Source: Neofusicoccum parvum
Lineage: Eukaryota > Ascomycota > Dothideomycetes > Botryosphaeriales > Botryosphaeriaceae
Length of the DNA: 64,000 nucleotides
Direction: 5' to 3'
NCBI GenBank assembly: GCA_020912385.1
Contig: CP087214.1
Span: 682,001 to 746,000 of the forward strand
Part shown: in pieces, positions 11,651 through 22,310 of the stretch
Numbering within the stretch: position 1 is the stretch's first letter
How the letters are laid out: every line of letters begins with the position of its first letter
Translations under genes and position numbers: made by a program
Notes under the pieces: model-generated
Database searches by the model: none
What the model saw: only the letters and a program-made list of their open reading frames with translations
What the model was told of the DNA's origin: nothing

Positions 11651-14413
11651 ATGGCGTTCCCGTTCCTGCCGTCAATTGACCTTCAGTCCTACGCCAGCCC
11701 CGCACAAGGGCTGGACGCGCAGGCTCTCTCCTACGTCGGCGCCGTTTTCACCATCGTCACGCCAGCCAACATCGACGATGCATTCTCCTTCCTGCGCGAG
11801 ACCTTTGGCGTCTTCGCCACCCACTTCGAGGCCTCCGCGCTCGAAGACGTCTCCGATCTCGTCTCGCTGCTCGACGCCGGCGCCGCCAAGGTCTTCGTGA
11901 CCGCGTCGCAACTGCAGCAGCTCCGCACCGTCTCCAACATCGACCTCGACCGCATCGTGCTCGCCATCTCCGGACAGTCCAAGCAGGAGCTCATCGACAC
12001 GCTCGGTGGCACCACCGTTGGCGTGTATGCGCAAAACGTCAAGGACGTCGAGCTGGAATTGGCCTACCTGAAGGAGTACGGCACCGACGACAGGCCCGCC
12101 GTTTTCACCTCGTTCGCGCAGCCGAGGCTCGAGAATGCGCTCGAGGTCGCGAAGCTGTCCGGCACCCCGATCATCCCCGCCGCGCTTCTCACCGTCGACG
12201 TCAAGGCGGAGTCCCAGCTGATCCCGGTCGGCAAGCTTCTGCTGGCCAATGCCACGAGCGACAGGCCCGATGGCCTTTTCACGACTCTCGTCACGGATGA
12301 GAGGGGAATTGCGCTGGGCCTCGTATACAGCAGTGAGGAGAGCGTGCAAGAGAGCTTGCGCACCGGTCGCGGCGTCTACCAGAGCCGAAAGAGGGGTCTG
12401 TGGTACAAGGGCGAGAGCAGCGGTGATGTCCAGGAGCTTGTCAAGGTATCGCTGGACTGCGATTCTGACTGCCTGAGCTTTGTTGTCAGGCAGAAGGGCA
12501 GAGGTAAGTATTAGAGAGGTCTGAAGTCAGGCGATGCCGTCACTAATATTTTTCAGGTTTCTGCCACCTCGCCACCGCAAGCTGCTTCGGCCACTACCGG
12601 GGACTGTCGAAGCTCCAGCAGACCCTTCAGAGCCGCAAGGCTTCTGCTCCCGAAGGCTCGTACACTGCCCGCCTGTTCAACGACCCGCAGATGCTGAAGG
12701 CCAAGATCATGGAGGAGGCTCAGGAGTTGGTTGAGGCGAAGACCAAGGAGGAGGTTGCATTCGAGGCTGCAGACTTGTTCTACTTCGCCCTGACGAAGTG
12801 CGTTGCTGCTGGTGTGTCCCTCGAGGATGTTGAGAGGAACCTGGACGCCAAGAGCGTGAAGATCAAGAGGAGAAAGGGTGATGCGAAGGGCCCTTGGGCG
12901 GAGAAGCTGGGCGTCAACAACGGTGCTGCCCAGGAGAATGGTGCGAAGGAGACTGTGAAGGAAGCTGCCTCAGTTCCTAAGAGCCAGGACGATCCTGCAG
13001 GGACCAAGGACGGCAAAATCCTGATGAGGCGTATCATTACCGCGGAACAGTCCCCTGAGTCCGTCGAGAAGGCTCTCCAGAGGCCGTCACAGCGCTCTGC
13101 AGACAGAATTCTCGGTATTGTGAACCCCATCGTCCAGAACGTCCGCGAGCGGGGAGATGCCGCGGTTCTGGAATACACTCACAAGTTTGAGAAGGCAACG
13201 TCTCTTACGTCTCCTGTCCTCAAGGCGCCTTTCCCTCGCAGTATGATGCAGCTGCCCCCGGAGACTATCGCTGCCATCGACATTTCTTTCGAAAACATCC
13301 GCAAGTTCCACGCAGCTCAAAAAGAAGAGAAGCCGCTTGAGATTGAGACCATGCCCGGTGTCAAGTGCTCGCGCTTCGTCCGTCCCATCGAGCGTGTTGG
13401 TCTGTATGTCCCTGGCGGTACTGCTGTCCTGCCTTCCAGCGCTCTGATGCTGGGTGTTCCCGCCATGGTTGCTGGCTGCAAGAAGATCGTCATCGCTTCC
13501 CCACCCCGCGCCGATGGTTCCGTCACCCCCGAGATCGTCTACTGCGCCGCAAAGGTCGGTGCGGAGAGCATTGTCCTGGCTGGAGGTGCACAAGCTGTCG
13601 CTGCCATGGCATACGGAACTGAGAGCGTCACTAAGGTCGACAAGATTCTCGGTCCTGGCAACCAGTTCGTCACGACGGCCAAGATGATCGTCTCCAACGA
13701 CACCAGCGCCGGCGTCAGCATTGACATGCCCGCCGGACCCAGTGAAGTCCTCGTCATCGCCGATAAGACGGCCAACCCTGCGTTCGTTGCCTCTGACCTG
13801 CTCTCCCAGGCCGAGCACGGTGTCGACTCGCAGGTCGTGCTCATTGCCGTTGACCTCAACGAGCAGGAGCTGCAGGCCATTGAGGACGAACTCCACAAGC
13901 AAGCCATGGCTCTTCCCCGTGTTGACATTGTCAGGGGCGCCATCGAGCACTCGGTCACCCTCGTCGTCAAGGATATCAATGAGGCAATGGTTCTGAGCAA
14001 CATGTACGCGCCTGAGCACTTGATTCTGCAGGTTGAGGATGCAGTGCAGGTCAGGGAGATGGTCGACAATGCTGGCAGTGTCTTCGTTGGTCCTTGGACA
14101 CCTGAGAGTGTTGGCGATTACTCGGCTGGTGTCAACCACTCGTTGCGTAAGCTTCCCCCCTACTTGTGCAACTTACCTTCACCTAAGTCATATGGCTAAC
14201 CATTTCACAGCTACCTACGGCTACGCCAAGCAGTACTCCGGCGTCAACCTCGGCTCCTACGTCAAGCACATCACTAGCTCGAACCTGACCGCCGAGGGCC
14301 TGAGGAACGTCGGCACGGCTGTCATGCAGCTTGCCAAGGTTGAGGAATTGGAGGCTCACCGGAGGGCGGTGAGTATAAGGCTGGCTTACATGAATGGCGA
14401 GGCGACGGCTTAG
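11651..14413 (+). CDS. HIS4: Trifunctional histidine biosynthesis protein
   Basis: Three exons: 11651-12503, 12557-14146 and 14211-14413, 881 residues, close to the usual 800-870. It carries three activities of cytosolic histidine synthesis. These are phosphoribosyl-AMP cyclohydrolase (HisI-type, residues about 210-300, motif FCHLATASCFG), phosphoribosyl-ATP pyrophosphohydrolase (about 310-410, MEEAQELVEAKTKEEVAFEA) and histidinol dehydrogenase (about 450-880). The last has ERVGLYVPGG, LGPGNQFVT, DMPAGPSEVL and a SQAEHGVDSQV motif. Intron 1 has a good CTAAT branch site before TTTTTCAG and falls just before the cyclohydrolase zinc motif. Intron 2 lies in the dehydrogenase near GVNHSLPTYGYAKQYSGVN. 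Both introns are phase 1. Regulation by general amino-acid control is inferred from the upstream TGACTC. Confidence 0.97.
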
Positions 14414-14929
14414 AGGGGATAAAGTAAAGGGAATCGGAAAAAGGGATGACCAGGTTTCTTTTGGCTTACGAGCACGAAAGTTGATGGAGATCATAAAAAA
14501 AGCGTGTGTGTGTATATATTTGTGTGTCTTCGCGCGGACATAGTATAGATCTATTTATGAGAGCAACATTACTATCACGGCCCGTCCCGGGTACACCTCA
14601 TGATCGCCGGTGTCTCAAGCTCCTCGTCCAGGTTGAGATGCGACGAACACAGCAGTGCCACTATAGGTGAGGCCACGGTGTGATGGCCTAGTCCACCAAT
14701 ATTCCGATACCCTCCTTCCGAATACCAATATGGACCTTTATGAAAGAGCTTGGGAAAATATGGATGGGTGTTGATGTTGGATGGGGTCACAACTGTGAGT
14801 ACAGGTGTGCGTGTAGGCGTGGGTGGACGAGGCGCTTCTGGAGAAGTCAGCAACTCGAACTGTCCTATACACCGCTCAGTCGCCAAAGGAACGCTACCAA
14901 GATACCTGTCGGTCCATCGAGGAGCATTT
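14414..14929. other. Intergenic, 3' flank of HIS4
   Basis: It contains a short GT/TA microsatellite at 14503-14527. The rest has no supported gene. It would include the 3' UTRs of HIS4 (+) and of the microprotein gene to its right (-). A minus-strand ORF crossing it (from 15228) is discussed with that gene. Confidence 0.5.
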
Positions 14930-15094
14930 TCAACTTCCGTCTGCATCGCGCGGCCACTGCGACCCAGTCTCGCCGGAGTCTGGAAATTTGAATGAGTGAT
15001 TGGATGGGAGGAGCCTTGGTGAGGCGATTTGAGCAATACCTTGGGAACCCGAGGCATCCTGGTCGGCGGAGCCGGTGATGGCCGTTTCTGGCAT
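14930..15094 (-). CDS. Candidate microprotein gene A (RDAxGS family)
   Basis: Two exons: 15094-15040 (55 nt) and 14979-14930 (50 nt), 34 residues, beginning MPETAITGSADQDAS. The donor is GTATTG, the acceptor TTTCCAG, the intron 60 bp and the phase 1. The final exon encodes DSGETGSQWPRDADGS-stop. It matches gene B (17855-17988), whose last exon has the same length, the same phase and the ending WPRDAGGS-stop. In the shared TGG..TGA block two of three base differences are silent in this frame. A larger ORF in another frame (from 15228 to 14575) also crosses the site, but only this frame shows third-position change and a conserved stop. There is no signal peptide, and no Cys occurs in the parts I translated. 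Function unknown. It was built by eye with no expression evidence. Confidence 0.4.
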   Translation of the reverse strand: MPETAITGSADQDASGSQGIAQIASPRLLPSNHSFKFPDSGETGSQWPRDADGS

Positions 15095-15204
15095 CGACGC
15101 ATGAGATAGCGTATTAAGGCTTTTGAGATGAATATCGCAAGAGCTTGGAAAGCGTGCAGGGCCGGAGGTTGAGGATGATGCATCTCTGTACTCAGCAAGA
15201 GATG

Positions 15205-15240
15205 CATTTTAAGACAGCCAGGTCGCACGGTGCGTGCGAC
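15205..15240 (-). promoter_or_regulatory. Putative core promoter of microprotein gene A with palindrome
   Basis: A TTAAAA element at 15214-15209 (minus) lies about 115 bp before the ATG of gene A. Just upstream is a perfect 8-3-8 inverted repeat, GTCGCACG-GTG-CGTGCGAC (15222-15240), which could bind a dimeric regulator. The assignment is inference. Confidence 0.35.
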
Positions 15241-17854
15241 GCCGCCAGCACATGCCTTGGTTCTAGGCCATTTTGACCGGTCTGTCCGTCTGGACGCCTC
15301 TCCAACCCCTACAGAGTGCGTGAGATCGGCCTCAGTAATATCGCGCGCACTGATTGGGTGCCCTGAAGGCTTCCTTCCATCAACGACCTACCCGATGCCT
15401 GCAGGTGTTCCCACCATGGCTCTCTGACGGAGCGCACCTCCATACACACTATCGGCTATCGTCGCAACATATTTCTATACCGTAGGGTTTCCGATAGGTC
15501 AGTCACTTGAGCTGGCTTACCGAAGGGGTTTGGATTCTGGCAGTGGCGCGCCGGTTGCTCATGACGACATTGCGACACATCGTCGCTGCTGCTTTCTTAA
15601 AGCAGTAGGTTAATGCCTTCTTTTCTTACGCCGTAGTAACGCACCGCCTCTTACGTATCATATCTGGCTTATTCAAGTTCTGTCTCTTCTGACATTCCCG
15701 TTCAGCCTCGGCAGTGTAGAGCCGCTCACGCCGAAGTGAATCAGCCTCGCTACTCTTCAAAGACTCATGAGACCATTTTTTGCTGCCGGTGCGGCGTAAG
15801 CAATCTTCCGCTGATCAGTGAGAGTTCCGGCTGTTCTGTAAAGGGGGTTCTTCGGGCTGAGCGCTGCGCCGCTACGCCTCTGCGCCTCTGCGTAGCTGCG
15901 TGGCTGACGTGCTCTTACGGCCGTAAGCTAAGGCGCCTAAGTGGTCCATTATCAGCCTTGCGACAACACATCCGTGGGCTGTACTGCTTCTTCCGGTTTC
16001 TTCCTTTCCTTTTTCCCCCTCAACGACTGGCATGTTTGTGATGACTGAACCACCAAACCTGAGATATTCGCCGATGTCTAAAGTTGACCTTCATGAGTGA
16101 GTAAGAGTTGGAGAGAGGTAGGTGATTTGAGATGAACCATCGAGTAGGCAACAAAGTGCGGAAGCAGCAGATAAGGTGCCTTTGAAAAATGTCAGCAATC
16201 TGTTCTGTCATCTGCAGGCCAAAAAAAAGGCCGGTAGAATTCCCAGCGAGACCCTGGAGATTCCGGGTCTCAATTGCCATTCGATAACAACCCAATCCTC
16301 AAGACAGTAGAATCGAGTACTCACAAAAGTAAGTAGGGTTGGTAGGTCTGGTAGATAAGAGTGAGAAGGAGCCGAACATGGGATCTTTCTTGCCTTTCAT
16401 ATCGAACTTCCTTCACCCCGCCGGCATTCTGGGAGTAATGTGGCTGAATCCTATGCTCCTTTCGCCTTCTCACTCCAGTCTCATCATGCAGCAGACATTC
16501 AGAATGGAAATTAAGCCAAGCGGGTTTAGTCAGATTGAGTTCAGCTTGGACTGCGAACCACTCGATGCACCAATCAGACCTCTGTCACATGAAATATCGT
16601 TGACCTATCACAACACGGAGGTCCGACTCTTCCTTGGAAAGAAGAACTTGACTGATGTAGTCCTTACGGGTGATAGCAGACCAAAAGGCTCGTGGATAGA
16701 ACCTTTCACTGCCCTGAGTACCGATCATCCGAGACGTAATGGCCCCTGCTGGTTAGCGGTCTGAAGCTCTGTTCGAATACATTAATGAGTAGAGAATAAA
16801 CACAGAAGTTCATGCCGGTGCGAAACTGGTGCTTCCACGTACAATATTGGTTTAAAGGAGTTCGTTACTACTTGTGCCGTACATAAGCTTTCATAAAGTG
16901 AATAGAACCAGCAGGCATGTGCACAGGTTGGGTCAGACAGTGAATTGCAGTATTTTGGCTAGGCCAAATTAAAATAAACTACTTTTGAGACCAGTTAAAG
17001 CCTACAAGCGAAGGTAAGTTAACCAGATTAAGCCCCGCAATGTGGGGATGGAAGGGTCAAGTTAAGGAAGGGGGAGCACTGGTTTAGTCAGCACCCTACG
17101 TGCGTGTGATGCTTCTCAAAAGCTAAGAAGAAGGCTAAGAGCACTGGGAGGGGTGGTTGGGATTCATTAATAACGTCTTCGATGGGTTTTTCTTCTCAAA
17201 TTTAGCAGCCGTAGGGCTTTTGGAGGAGAGCACGATATGATTTGGGACCGTGCGGAGTTGAAATGCTCAGTAAAATAGCTTCCGCTCATACCGAGTGTTT
17301 GTTGCATTGTAATAAATGATTCAGCTCCGTGCGAGGGGCTAAGTATCGAGCGTATTATCCTTTGCTTCTCTACGTCTTCACCCTCTACCAACTTCACCGA
17401 TCTCAGCGCTCGAGGCCCGGAACTATAACGCAACATTCAATATTTTACATTTCACCTCTCTTCGAACCTCACCAAATGTGATTCATCCTCGATGACCGGG
17501 AAATCGGCCTCTTTCCTTCCACAACTTCTATTGCGCCTCTCCACTCGAAGACGGTGCGTTCTGGATATTTCCGCTGTACGATTCCCACACCCACGAAGAC
17601 ACCGTACTTCTACGTGTGGAATTTGTGTTTTGGACGGAGGAAGAGCCGTGTGGGTGAGAATTTGTGTTCGCAAGTCTGTGGAACAGCGTGTCAGTGTCAC
17701 TGGCTTTCCCCTCGGCGTCTCACACTTGATCGGCACCTCGAACCGTCTTTTCGGATATGTGTATAGGAACTACAGGCGCTCCGATGAACTTACCTGTCAA
17801 ACTTGGATAGACTGACACTTGGTGGCATTGTCTGGAGCCCGCAACCAGATCCCT
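15241..17854. other. Gene-poor, partly AT-rich stretch
   Basis: No gene is supported. ORFs at 16339-16764 (+) and 17167-17436 (-) share a short MQQT-like peptide in opposite orientation, but their frames look degraded. The part from 16780 to 17430 is AT-richer with many TA/TTAA steps, as in old repeat-derived DNA. No terminal repeats or transposase were recognised. Confidence 0.4.
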
Positions 17855-17988
17855 TCAACTTCCGCCTGCGTCCCGCGGCCACCCTGACTGTAAGCCACTC
17901 GATTCTGGAAAATTTAGTTAGACCATGAATTACAATGAAAATACTATGAACGCGTGTTACCTTGATAATTGGGTTTCAAGGAATGCAT
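17855..17988 (-). CDS. Candidate microprotein gene B (RDAxGS family)
   Basis: Two exons: 17988-17961 (28 nt, MHSLKPNYQ) and 17904-17855 (50 nt), 25 residues. The donor is GTAACA, the acceptor TTTTCCAG, the intron 56 bp and the phase 1. The last exon encodes ESSGLQSGWPRDAGGS-stop, the same length and phase as in gene A. A TATTTAAAA box at 18165-18157 (minus) lies about 170 bp upstream. The similarity to gene A stops soon after the stop codon, which argues for coding constraint rather than a recent segmental duplication. Function unknown, and the start codon is the first plausible ATG only. Confidence 0.38.
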
Positions 17989-19519
17989 CGCAGTTGGCAA
18001 CAAGTGTAGTTTGTGGTGGATTTACGGTGTTTGAATGCCAGTTCGGGTGCCCTCGAGAGATGTTGGAGATGCAAGTTCGACACTTGACAGTACGGGGTCA
18101 AAGATTTTTCGGCCGGAAAATGATCAGCCTTATGGAGGCATGGTGGGCGCGCACCATTTTAAATACAGCGGTTAGAATTTGCCGCCGCGGCTTCGCCGGC
18201 ACGCCGTCCTCGTGAGAATATCGGCGTCGTCATCCAGGTTGACATTTTTGGACACGGCGTTTCAGAAGTATGCCTTGCGGGAGACGCGATTACCAAGAAG
18301 GCGGCCTAGGGAATTTTGGCTCCGTTGCTGATAGGTGAGGCGTGGCCAGTGCTTACTCAGGACGCTCCTTTTCTGCCTGGCCGCCAAGTGGCCACCTTCC
18401 TCAAGTTTGCCATCGTGCTCAGCTGGGCTGGGTATTGAAACTTGGCTTGTGGCAAAAGCGGGTAGACTGACGGCTGGGATTTCTGGGGGCCGGGTTCTCC
18501 GATAAGGCTGAACTGATCGGAGCCTGGAAGGGTTGTTTGGTGAAGTTGATCGGAGGATGTCTGATCCACCTAGTTTTAGGATGGTAGAGAAATCGAAACG
18601 ATATCTTCAAGCCTGTGCTGATCATCTCAGGCGTTAATGCAGGAACGCCCGTTCAGCCATCGCGGCGATCCGCCTTGGGGCGGCTGGGCCTGTTCGGCTA
18701 CCTGCGTGTGCTGACAGCTCCCCGTCAGCGCCGCCTACAGCCCTCCTCGCCCTCTCTGCCGCGCCTGAATGCTAGCCAATCACAGCCAGACCGCTATTTG
18801 GTTGCGCGTTATGATCAGCTGAGCTTCTCCGGCTTATCGTTAAAATGCGCCCCTCGCCCTCATTCCCAGCATCGCCCTGCGTTTCGCCCTTCGTGTGGCA
18901 CTCCGCGTTGCCACTTCTTCAAGCTCACACAACAACCTTTCGCCCTTCTCTTTTTTTCCTGTCGCCCTTCGGTAACCCATGGTCTCGTTGTTGTGTAATA
19001 CTACGGTTCAGTGAGGTGGAATGCTGCGCTACGTCGGTCGGCCGCAGTCAACACTTCTACAGTAAAGTCAGGAGTCAGGTTAGATGGAAAGTTTCCATGA
19101 ATTCAACTGATTCGAACACTATTCTTTTCAAAGCACTATAGCCATGCTTGCGATCTATCGTAGCGCCAAACAATATTCCTCCCAAAGCGCGGTCTTCAAG
19201 GAACGCGGACCCAAAGAAACGGTTACATAATCTACACCAAGACCCCGAAGCCTGATAACGCTCTGATGGTACAATGTCTTATACAAGAGGTGTGGAAGTG
19301 GAAACAGAATTAAAGTCGGTCGGCATGTCTAGCGCAAGCACGTTGCTTGCGAGCAGACTGCCGCATGGCGAACATGTCTCTTGCCAGCTGAGAAGCATGC
19401 AAGGCCTGGATAGAGGGTCAGAGTTGATTTCTAAGAAGTGCTCGGGGGAAATCTTGCTTACCACGTCGGAAAATAAAGGCAAGACTTGGTAAGGGACGAT
19501 TAATCAGGAGATCTGGTTG
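17989..19519. other. Intergenic between microprotein genes
   Basis: It holds the putative TATA box of gene B at 18157-18165 and no confident coding sequence. A 28-codon minus ORF after an ATG near 18244 was noted but lacks an intron and support. A plus-strand Pro/Arg-rich ORF (18615-18998) is low complexity. Confidence 0.4.
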
Positions 19520-19645
19520 TCAAGAGCCGTAGGCGTCTCTGATCTTCCTGATATACTCCAATTCTGGGGCTAGTTGTGAGCTTCTCACAGACAGGGACAG
19601 AGATGGGTGTGTCAGATACGTACCTGAAGAACTCTTGTCGGACAT
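19520..19645 (-). CDS. Candidate microprotein gene D (RDAxGS family)
   Basis: Two exons: 19645-19624 (22 nt, MSDKSSS) and 19563-19520 (44 nt), 21 residues. The donor is a consensus GTACGT, the acceptor GCCCCAG with a CTAG/CTCAC tract before it, the intron 60 bp and the phase 1. The last exon encodes ELEYIRKIRDAYGS-stop, sharing the RDAxGS-stop ending with genes A and B. The ATG follows an A-rich leader (ACAGAAAAA), and an ATATTTAAG box at 19800-19792 (minus) lies about 150 bp upstream. The very short length makes chance possible. The joint match of splice phase, C-terminus and promoter spacing is what supports it. Confidence 0.4.
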   Translation of the reverse strand: MSDKSSSGTYLTHPSLSLSVRSSQLAPELEYIRKIRDAYGS

Positions 19646-22066
19646 TTTTTCTGTGTAGAGGTGCGGTAGAGCTACTCAAGATAGGCGAAAGGTTGTCTGG
19701 TTTGCGAGAGTATTCGGCGATAGTTCGAAGTCTCGGTGAGAGGTGAAGACTGTTTCGGATCTACATCTGATCGTCCCTGTGGATGTGAGGTCTTAAATAT
19801 CAAGTCTGGGACAGAAGGGCGTCGCCGCAGAATGCCTTCTCAGGCACCCGCGGGCGGCCGTTGAGGCTTCGCACGCCCGGCAGCCCTGTCTTGGTCTGGG
19901 ACGCCAAGGGCAGGCGTTTGTATGACGGGCGCATGGCCAGACGACCCTTACCCCAATAAGGAGCGGCCATCGAGGCTGACACTGCTCGGTCGAGGCGTTG
20001 AAACGTGCCGTCCCGGGGACCTCTGGCCAATGATGGATAGACACCGCCCCTTTTTCACGGGTTGGTCGCGCGCAACTGAGCGATACACTCATTGCGCAAC
20101 TCTCGGTGTGCTCAATCTGATCAGTTGCTTGGGCAGTAAAGTCGGGCAAACAACAACTCATCGGGCGCAGCGCAGTGGCGATCGACGTGGCATGGCTGTG
20201 TAGAGTGTACCGGAGGCTCTCATCAGACCCAGATACATGGCGCTGGAGCGAGAGGCTCGATGCTCGATGCATTTGCCTGCCCGGCGGACCTGCATAAGGG
20301 CAAGCTTGCCTGCTCCTCCAATGTGATCATGTGGGACTTTGGAAAAGCCGGAGCAGCGAATGCAGGACGTGAAAGATTTCACCTACGCCCGTTTGGCGTG
20401 GGCGCACTCCAATGGCCGGGCGGGCGCTGCCGTCATGCTGGCAGGGTTGCCCGCAGCCTTGCATGGCATAGCCGCAGCCCAGCAGGAGGCTGTCCTGCGG
20501 GCCTGGAGTCACGCTGGCGTGCAACGTCGCGCCGCTCGATTTTCGCACACCGACGGAGACACAGCCTCGACGGCGCGCATGGAAATCCGCATCACTTCTG
20601 GCCGCACCGTGCTGTATGACGCATCTCCAGTGCGACACGCGGCCTCGACACATACTCGCTCTCTGCCGCGCCGGCTCTTCGTGCGAGCGCGCTGGCGTCG
20701 GCAGAAGCCCACCCAGGGCGTCACAAACTGCGCCACACGCACAAGGCATGCTGGAGTTCATGCATGGCGTTTGGCAAATCACAACACCAAGCTCGCCCAT
20801 ACACTCGTTTGGAGCAGGCCCGGCCAGCACAAGCACCGGCCACCGCCCACGCCTCGACGCGCCGTTCGAGCACCAGAGAAACAAACCGCCCACGTAGCGT
20901 TTGCCTGCAACATTGCCTGCCCGGCGCAGACACGAAGCCGTCATCGCACGCGTCGAGAACCCCCCCATGCAGCCAAACCCACCCTGCACGCCCGCCCTCC
21001 CAGCAACCGCAGGGCGACGACCGCTCGCCCTGTATCCGCGAGCAGGCAACCGGCCGCAAACCCGCCTGCCCGCCCGCCCCGCCTCGCCAATCCTTCAAGT
21101 CGCAACCGCGTGCGTCCGTCGAGGGGAAAGGCGCGCGCAACCCACATCCGCACGCCAAAAAAAAAAAAAAAACCACCCCCCACCCCCCCCTCGGGCCCAA
21201 CCGTCCAGGCAGCCGCTGACCACCACCACCACCACCACCACCCTCCCGGACGCCTCCGCGCCTCCCGGCTGATTGGCCCCTCCCCCCTCCCCGCTCCATC
21301 ATTTCCCACATGCGCGGACGACCGCCCTCGGCCGTGCGTGCCCGACAACGCGCGAGGGCCGGCCGGTTTGGGGCACACCGTTTGGGGCGGCCACGCACGG
21401 GTGCGACCATCCGCAACGCCTCGGCGCCACCGCCGGCCTGCGGATTTTTTGATTTTTTTTTTCTCGAAACGCGGGGCGGCGGCGGAGATGTGGTGCCTGG
21501 GGACGTCGGCGTCGCGCGCGCGCGGGCCTGGTCGAACAGAGCCCGGTCGGGGTGGAGCGGCGCTGGCCGGCCGCGGGCCGGGATGGATGGCGGTGGGGTG
21601 GGAGGCGGGCAGGCAGGCAGACTCACTCGTGTGTGCGCGGCTGGCGGGGTTGCCTTGTTTGGTTAGCCGCGGCGTTGGCGAGGGTCGGGGGTGCAGACAG
21701 GCGGCTGTGGGCATGGAGGGTGATGTGGATAAAGCTTGATTCAAGGTGCCGCCATCTGGGCTGTAGATTATGTTTGGATGTCGAAGGAGTGTGCTCCGCT
21801 CTTCTCAGAACAACCCAAAGCGCCGATCCCGACCTTCTCCTCCACGTCACACAGGGGAGCATGGTGACGCTGAGCAATCAAAAAACATTACATTTCCAAA
21901 GACCCAGGAACCCCCGTAGCAACCAACCATCCTCCAGGGACCGAGGTGCCATTCTCCAATACCCCGCAAATGCTTGCCAACCACCGCCTCTTATCTGGCC
22001 CCGTCTGGTAAACGCCGTTTGGTAATGATTCTAGTGATGCATAGAATGAAAGGAACTAAATTGCGC
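19646..22066. other. Gene-poor, GC-rich low-complexity stretch
   Basis: Long ORFs cross 20339-21744 in several frames on both strands, but they are Pro/Arg/Ala/Gly-rich, run through homopolymers and have no domains. I treat them as a composition artefact. The stretch includes an A16 run (21157-21172) and a CAC triplet tract (21220-21242). Confidence 0.5.
21157..21242. repeat. Poly-A run and CAC microsatellite
   Basis: An uninterrupted A run of 16 bases is followed by a C-rich tract and about seven CAC triplets. It is a simple-sequence cluster with no sign of a retroposon (no target-site duplication or upstream coding homology seen). Confidence 0.75.
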
Positions 22067-22310
22067 TTAGCAAGATTTCCTGCCTGCTGTCGGGGCATAA
22101 AGGACATACCATGTGGTAGTTCTCGGTAGAGACTGTGGAGTGTGATCTCCGAGATGTTTATCGTCGGCCACCGTCACGGGGCCAGTCGTCGCTGCCTGGG
22201 TATTTTCCTCTGAATTAGTGGTGGTGCACAGGGATTTGGAGGCATCTAGATAGAAACTAGGGACGTGTTGGTGGGCTGTGCGTACCGTTACCAGATTGCT
22301 TCGGGCCCAT
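22067..22310 (-). CDS. Possible small protein gene with short first exon
   Basis: Two exons are proposed: 22310-22286 (MGPKQSGN, phase-1 donor GTACGC) and 22245-22067, 67 residues in all. A TATAAGAGCC box at 22460-22451 (minus) lies about 145 bp upstream, and the ATG follows a pyrimidine/A-rich leader like that of gene D. The product is hydrophilic and Thr-rich with two Cys. It resembles genes A, B and D in architecture (tiny first exon, phase-1 intron, TATA distance) but lacks their RDAxGS ending, so family membership is not shown. The acceptor (TATCTAG) is only moderate. Confidence 0.28.

Noticed and set aside
13087..14139. 350-codon antisense ORF over HIS4
   Set aside because: Shadow of the strongly conserved histidinol dehydrogenase coding strand; no independent start, splice or domain evidence.
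18181..18250. Similarity between minus-strand CAACCTGGATGACGACGCC here and CAACCTGGACGAGGAGCTT near 14628
   Set aside because: Only about 16 of 19 bases match, with no extension either side; I do not count it as a further microprotein copy.
20339..21744. 466-codon (+) and about 300-codon (-) ORFs
   Set aside because: They start at non-ATG codons, cross an A16 run and CAC repeats, are Pro/Arg/Ala-rich and have no domains; several frames on both strands are open together, as expected from high GC.
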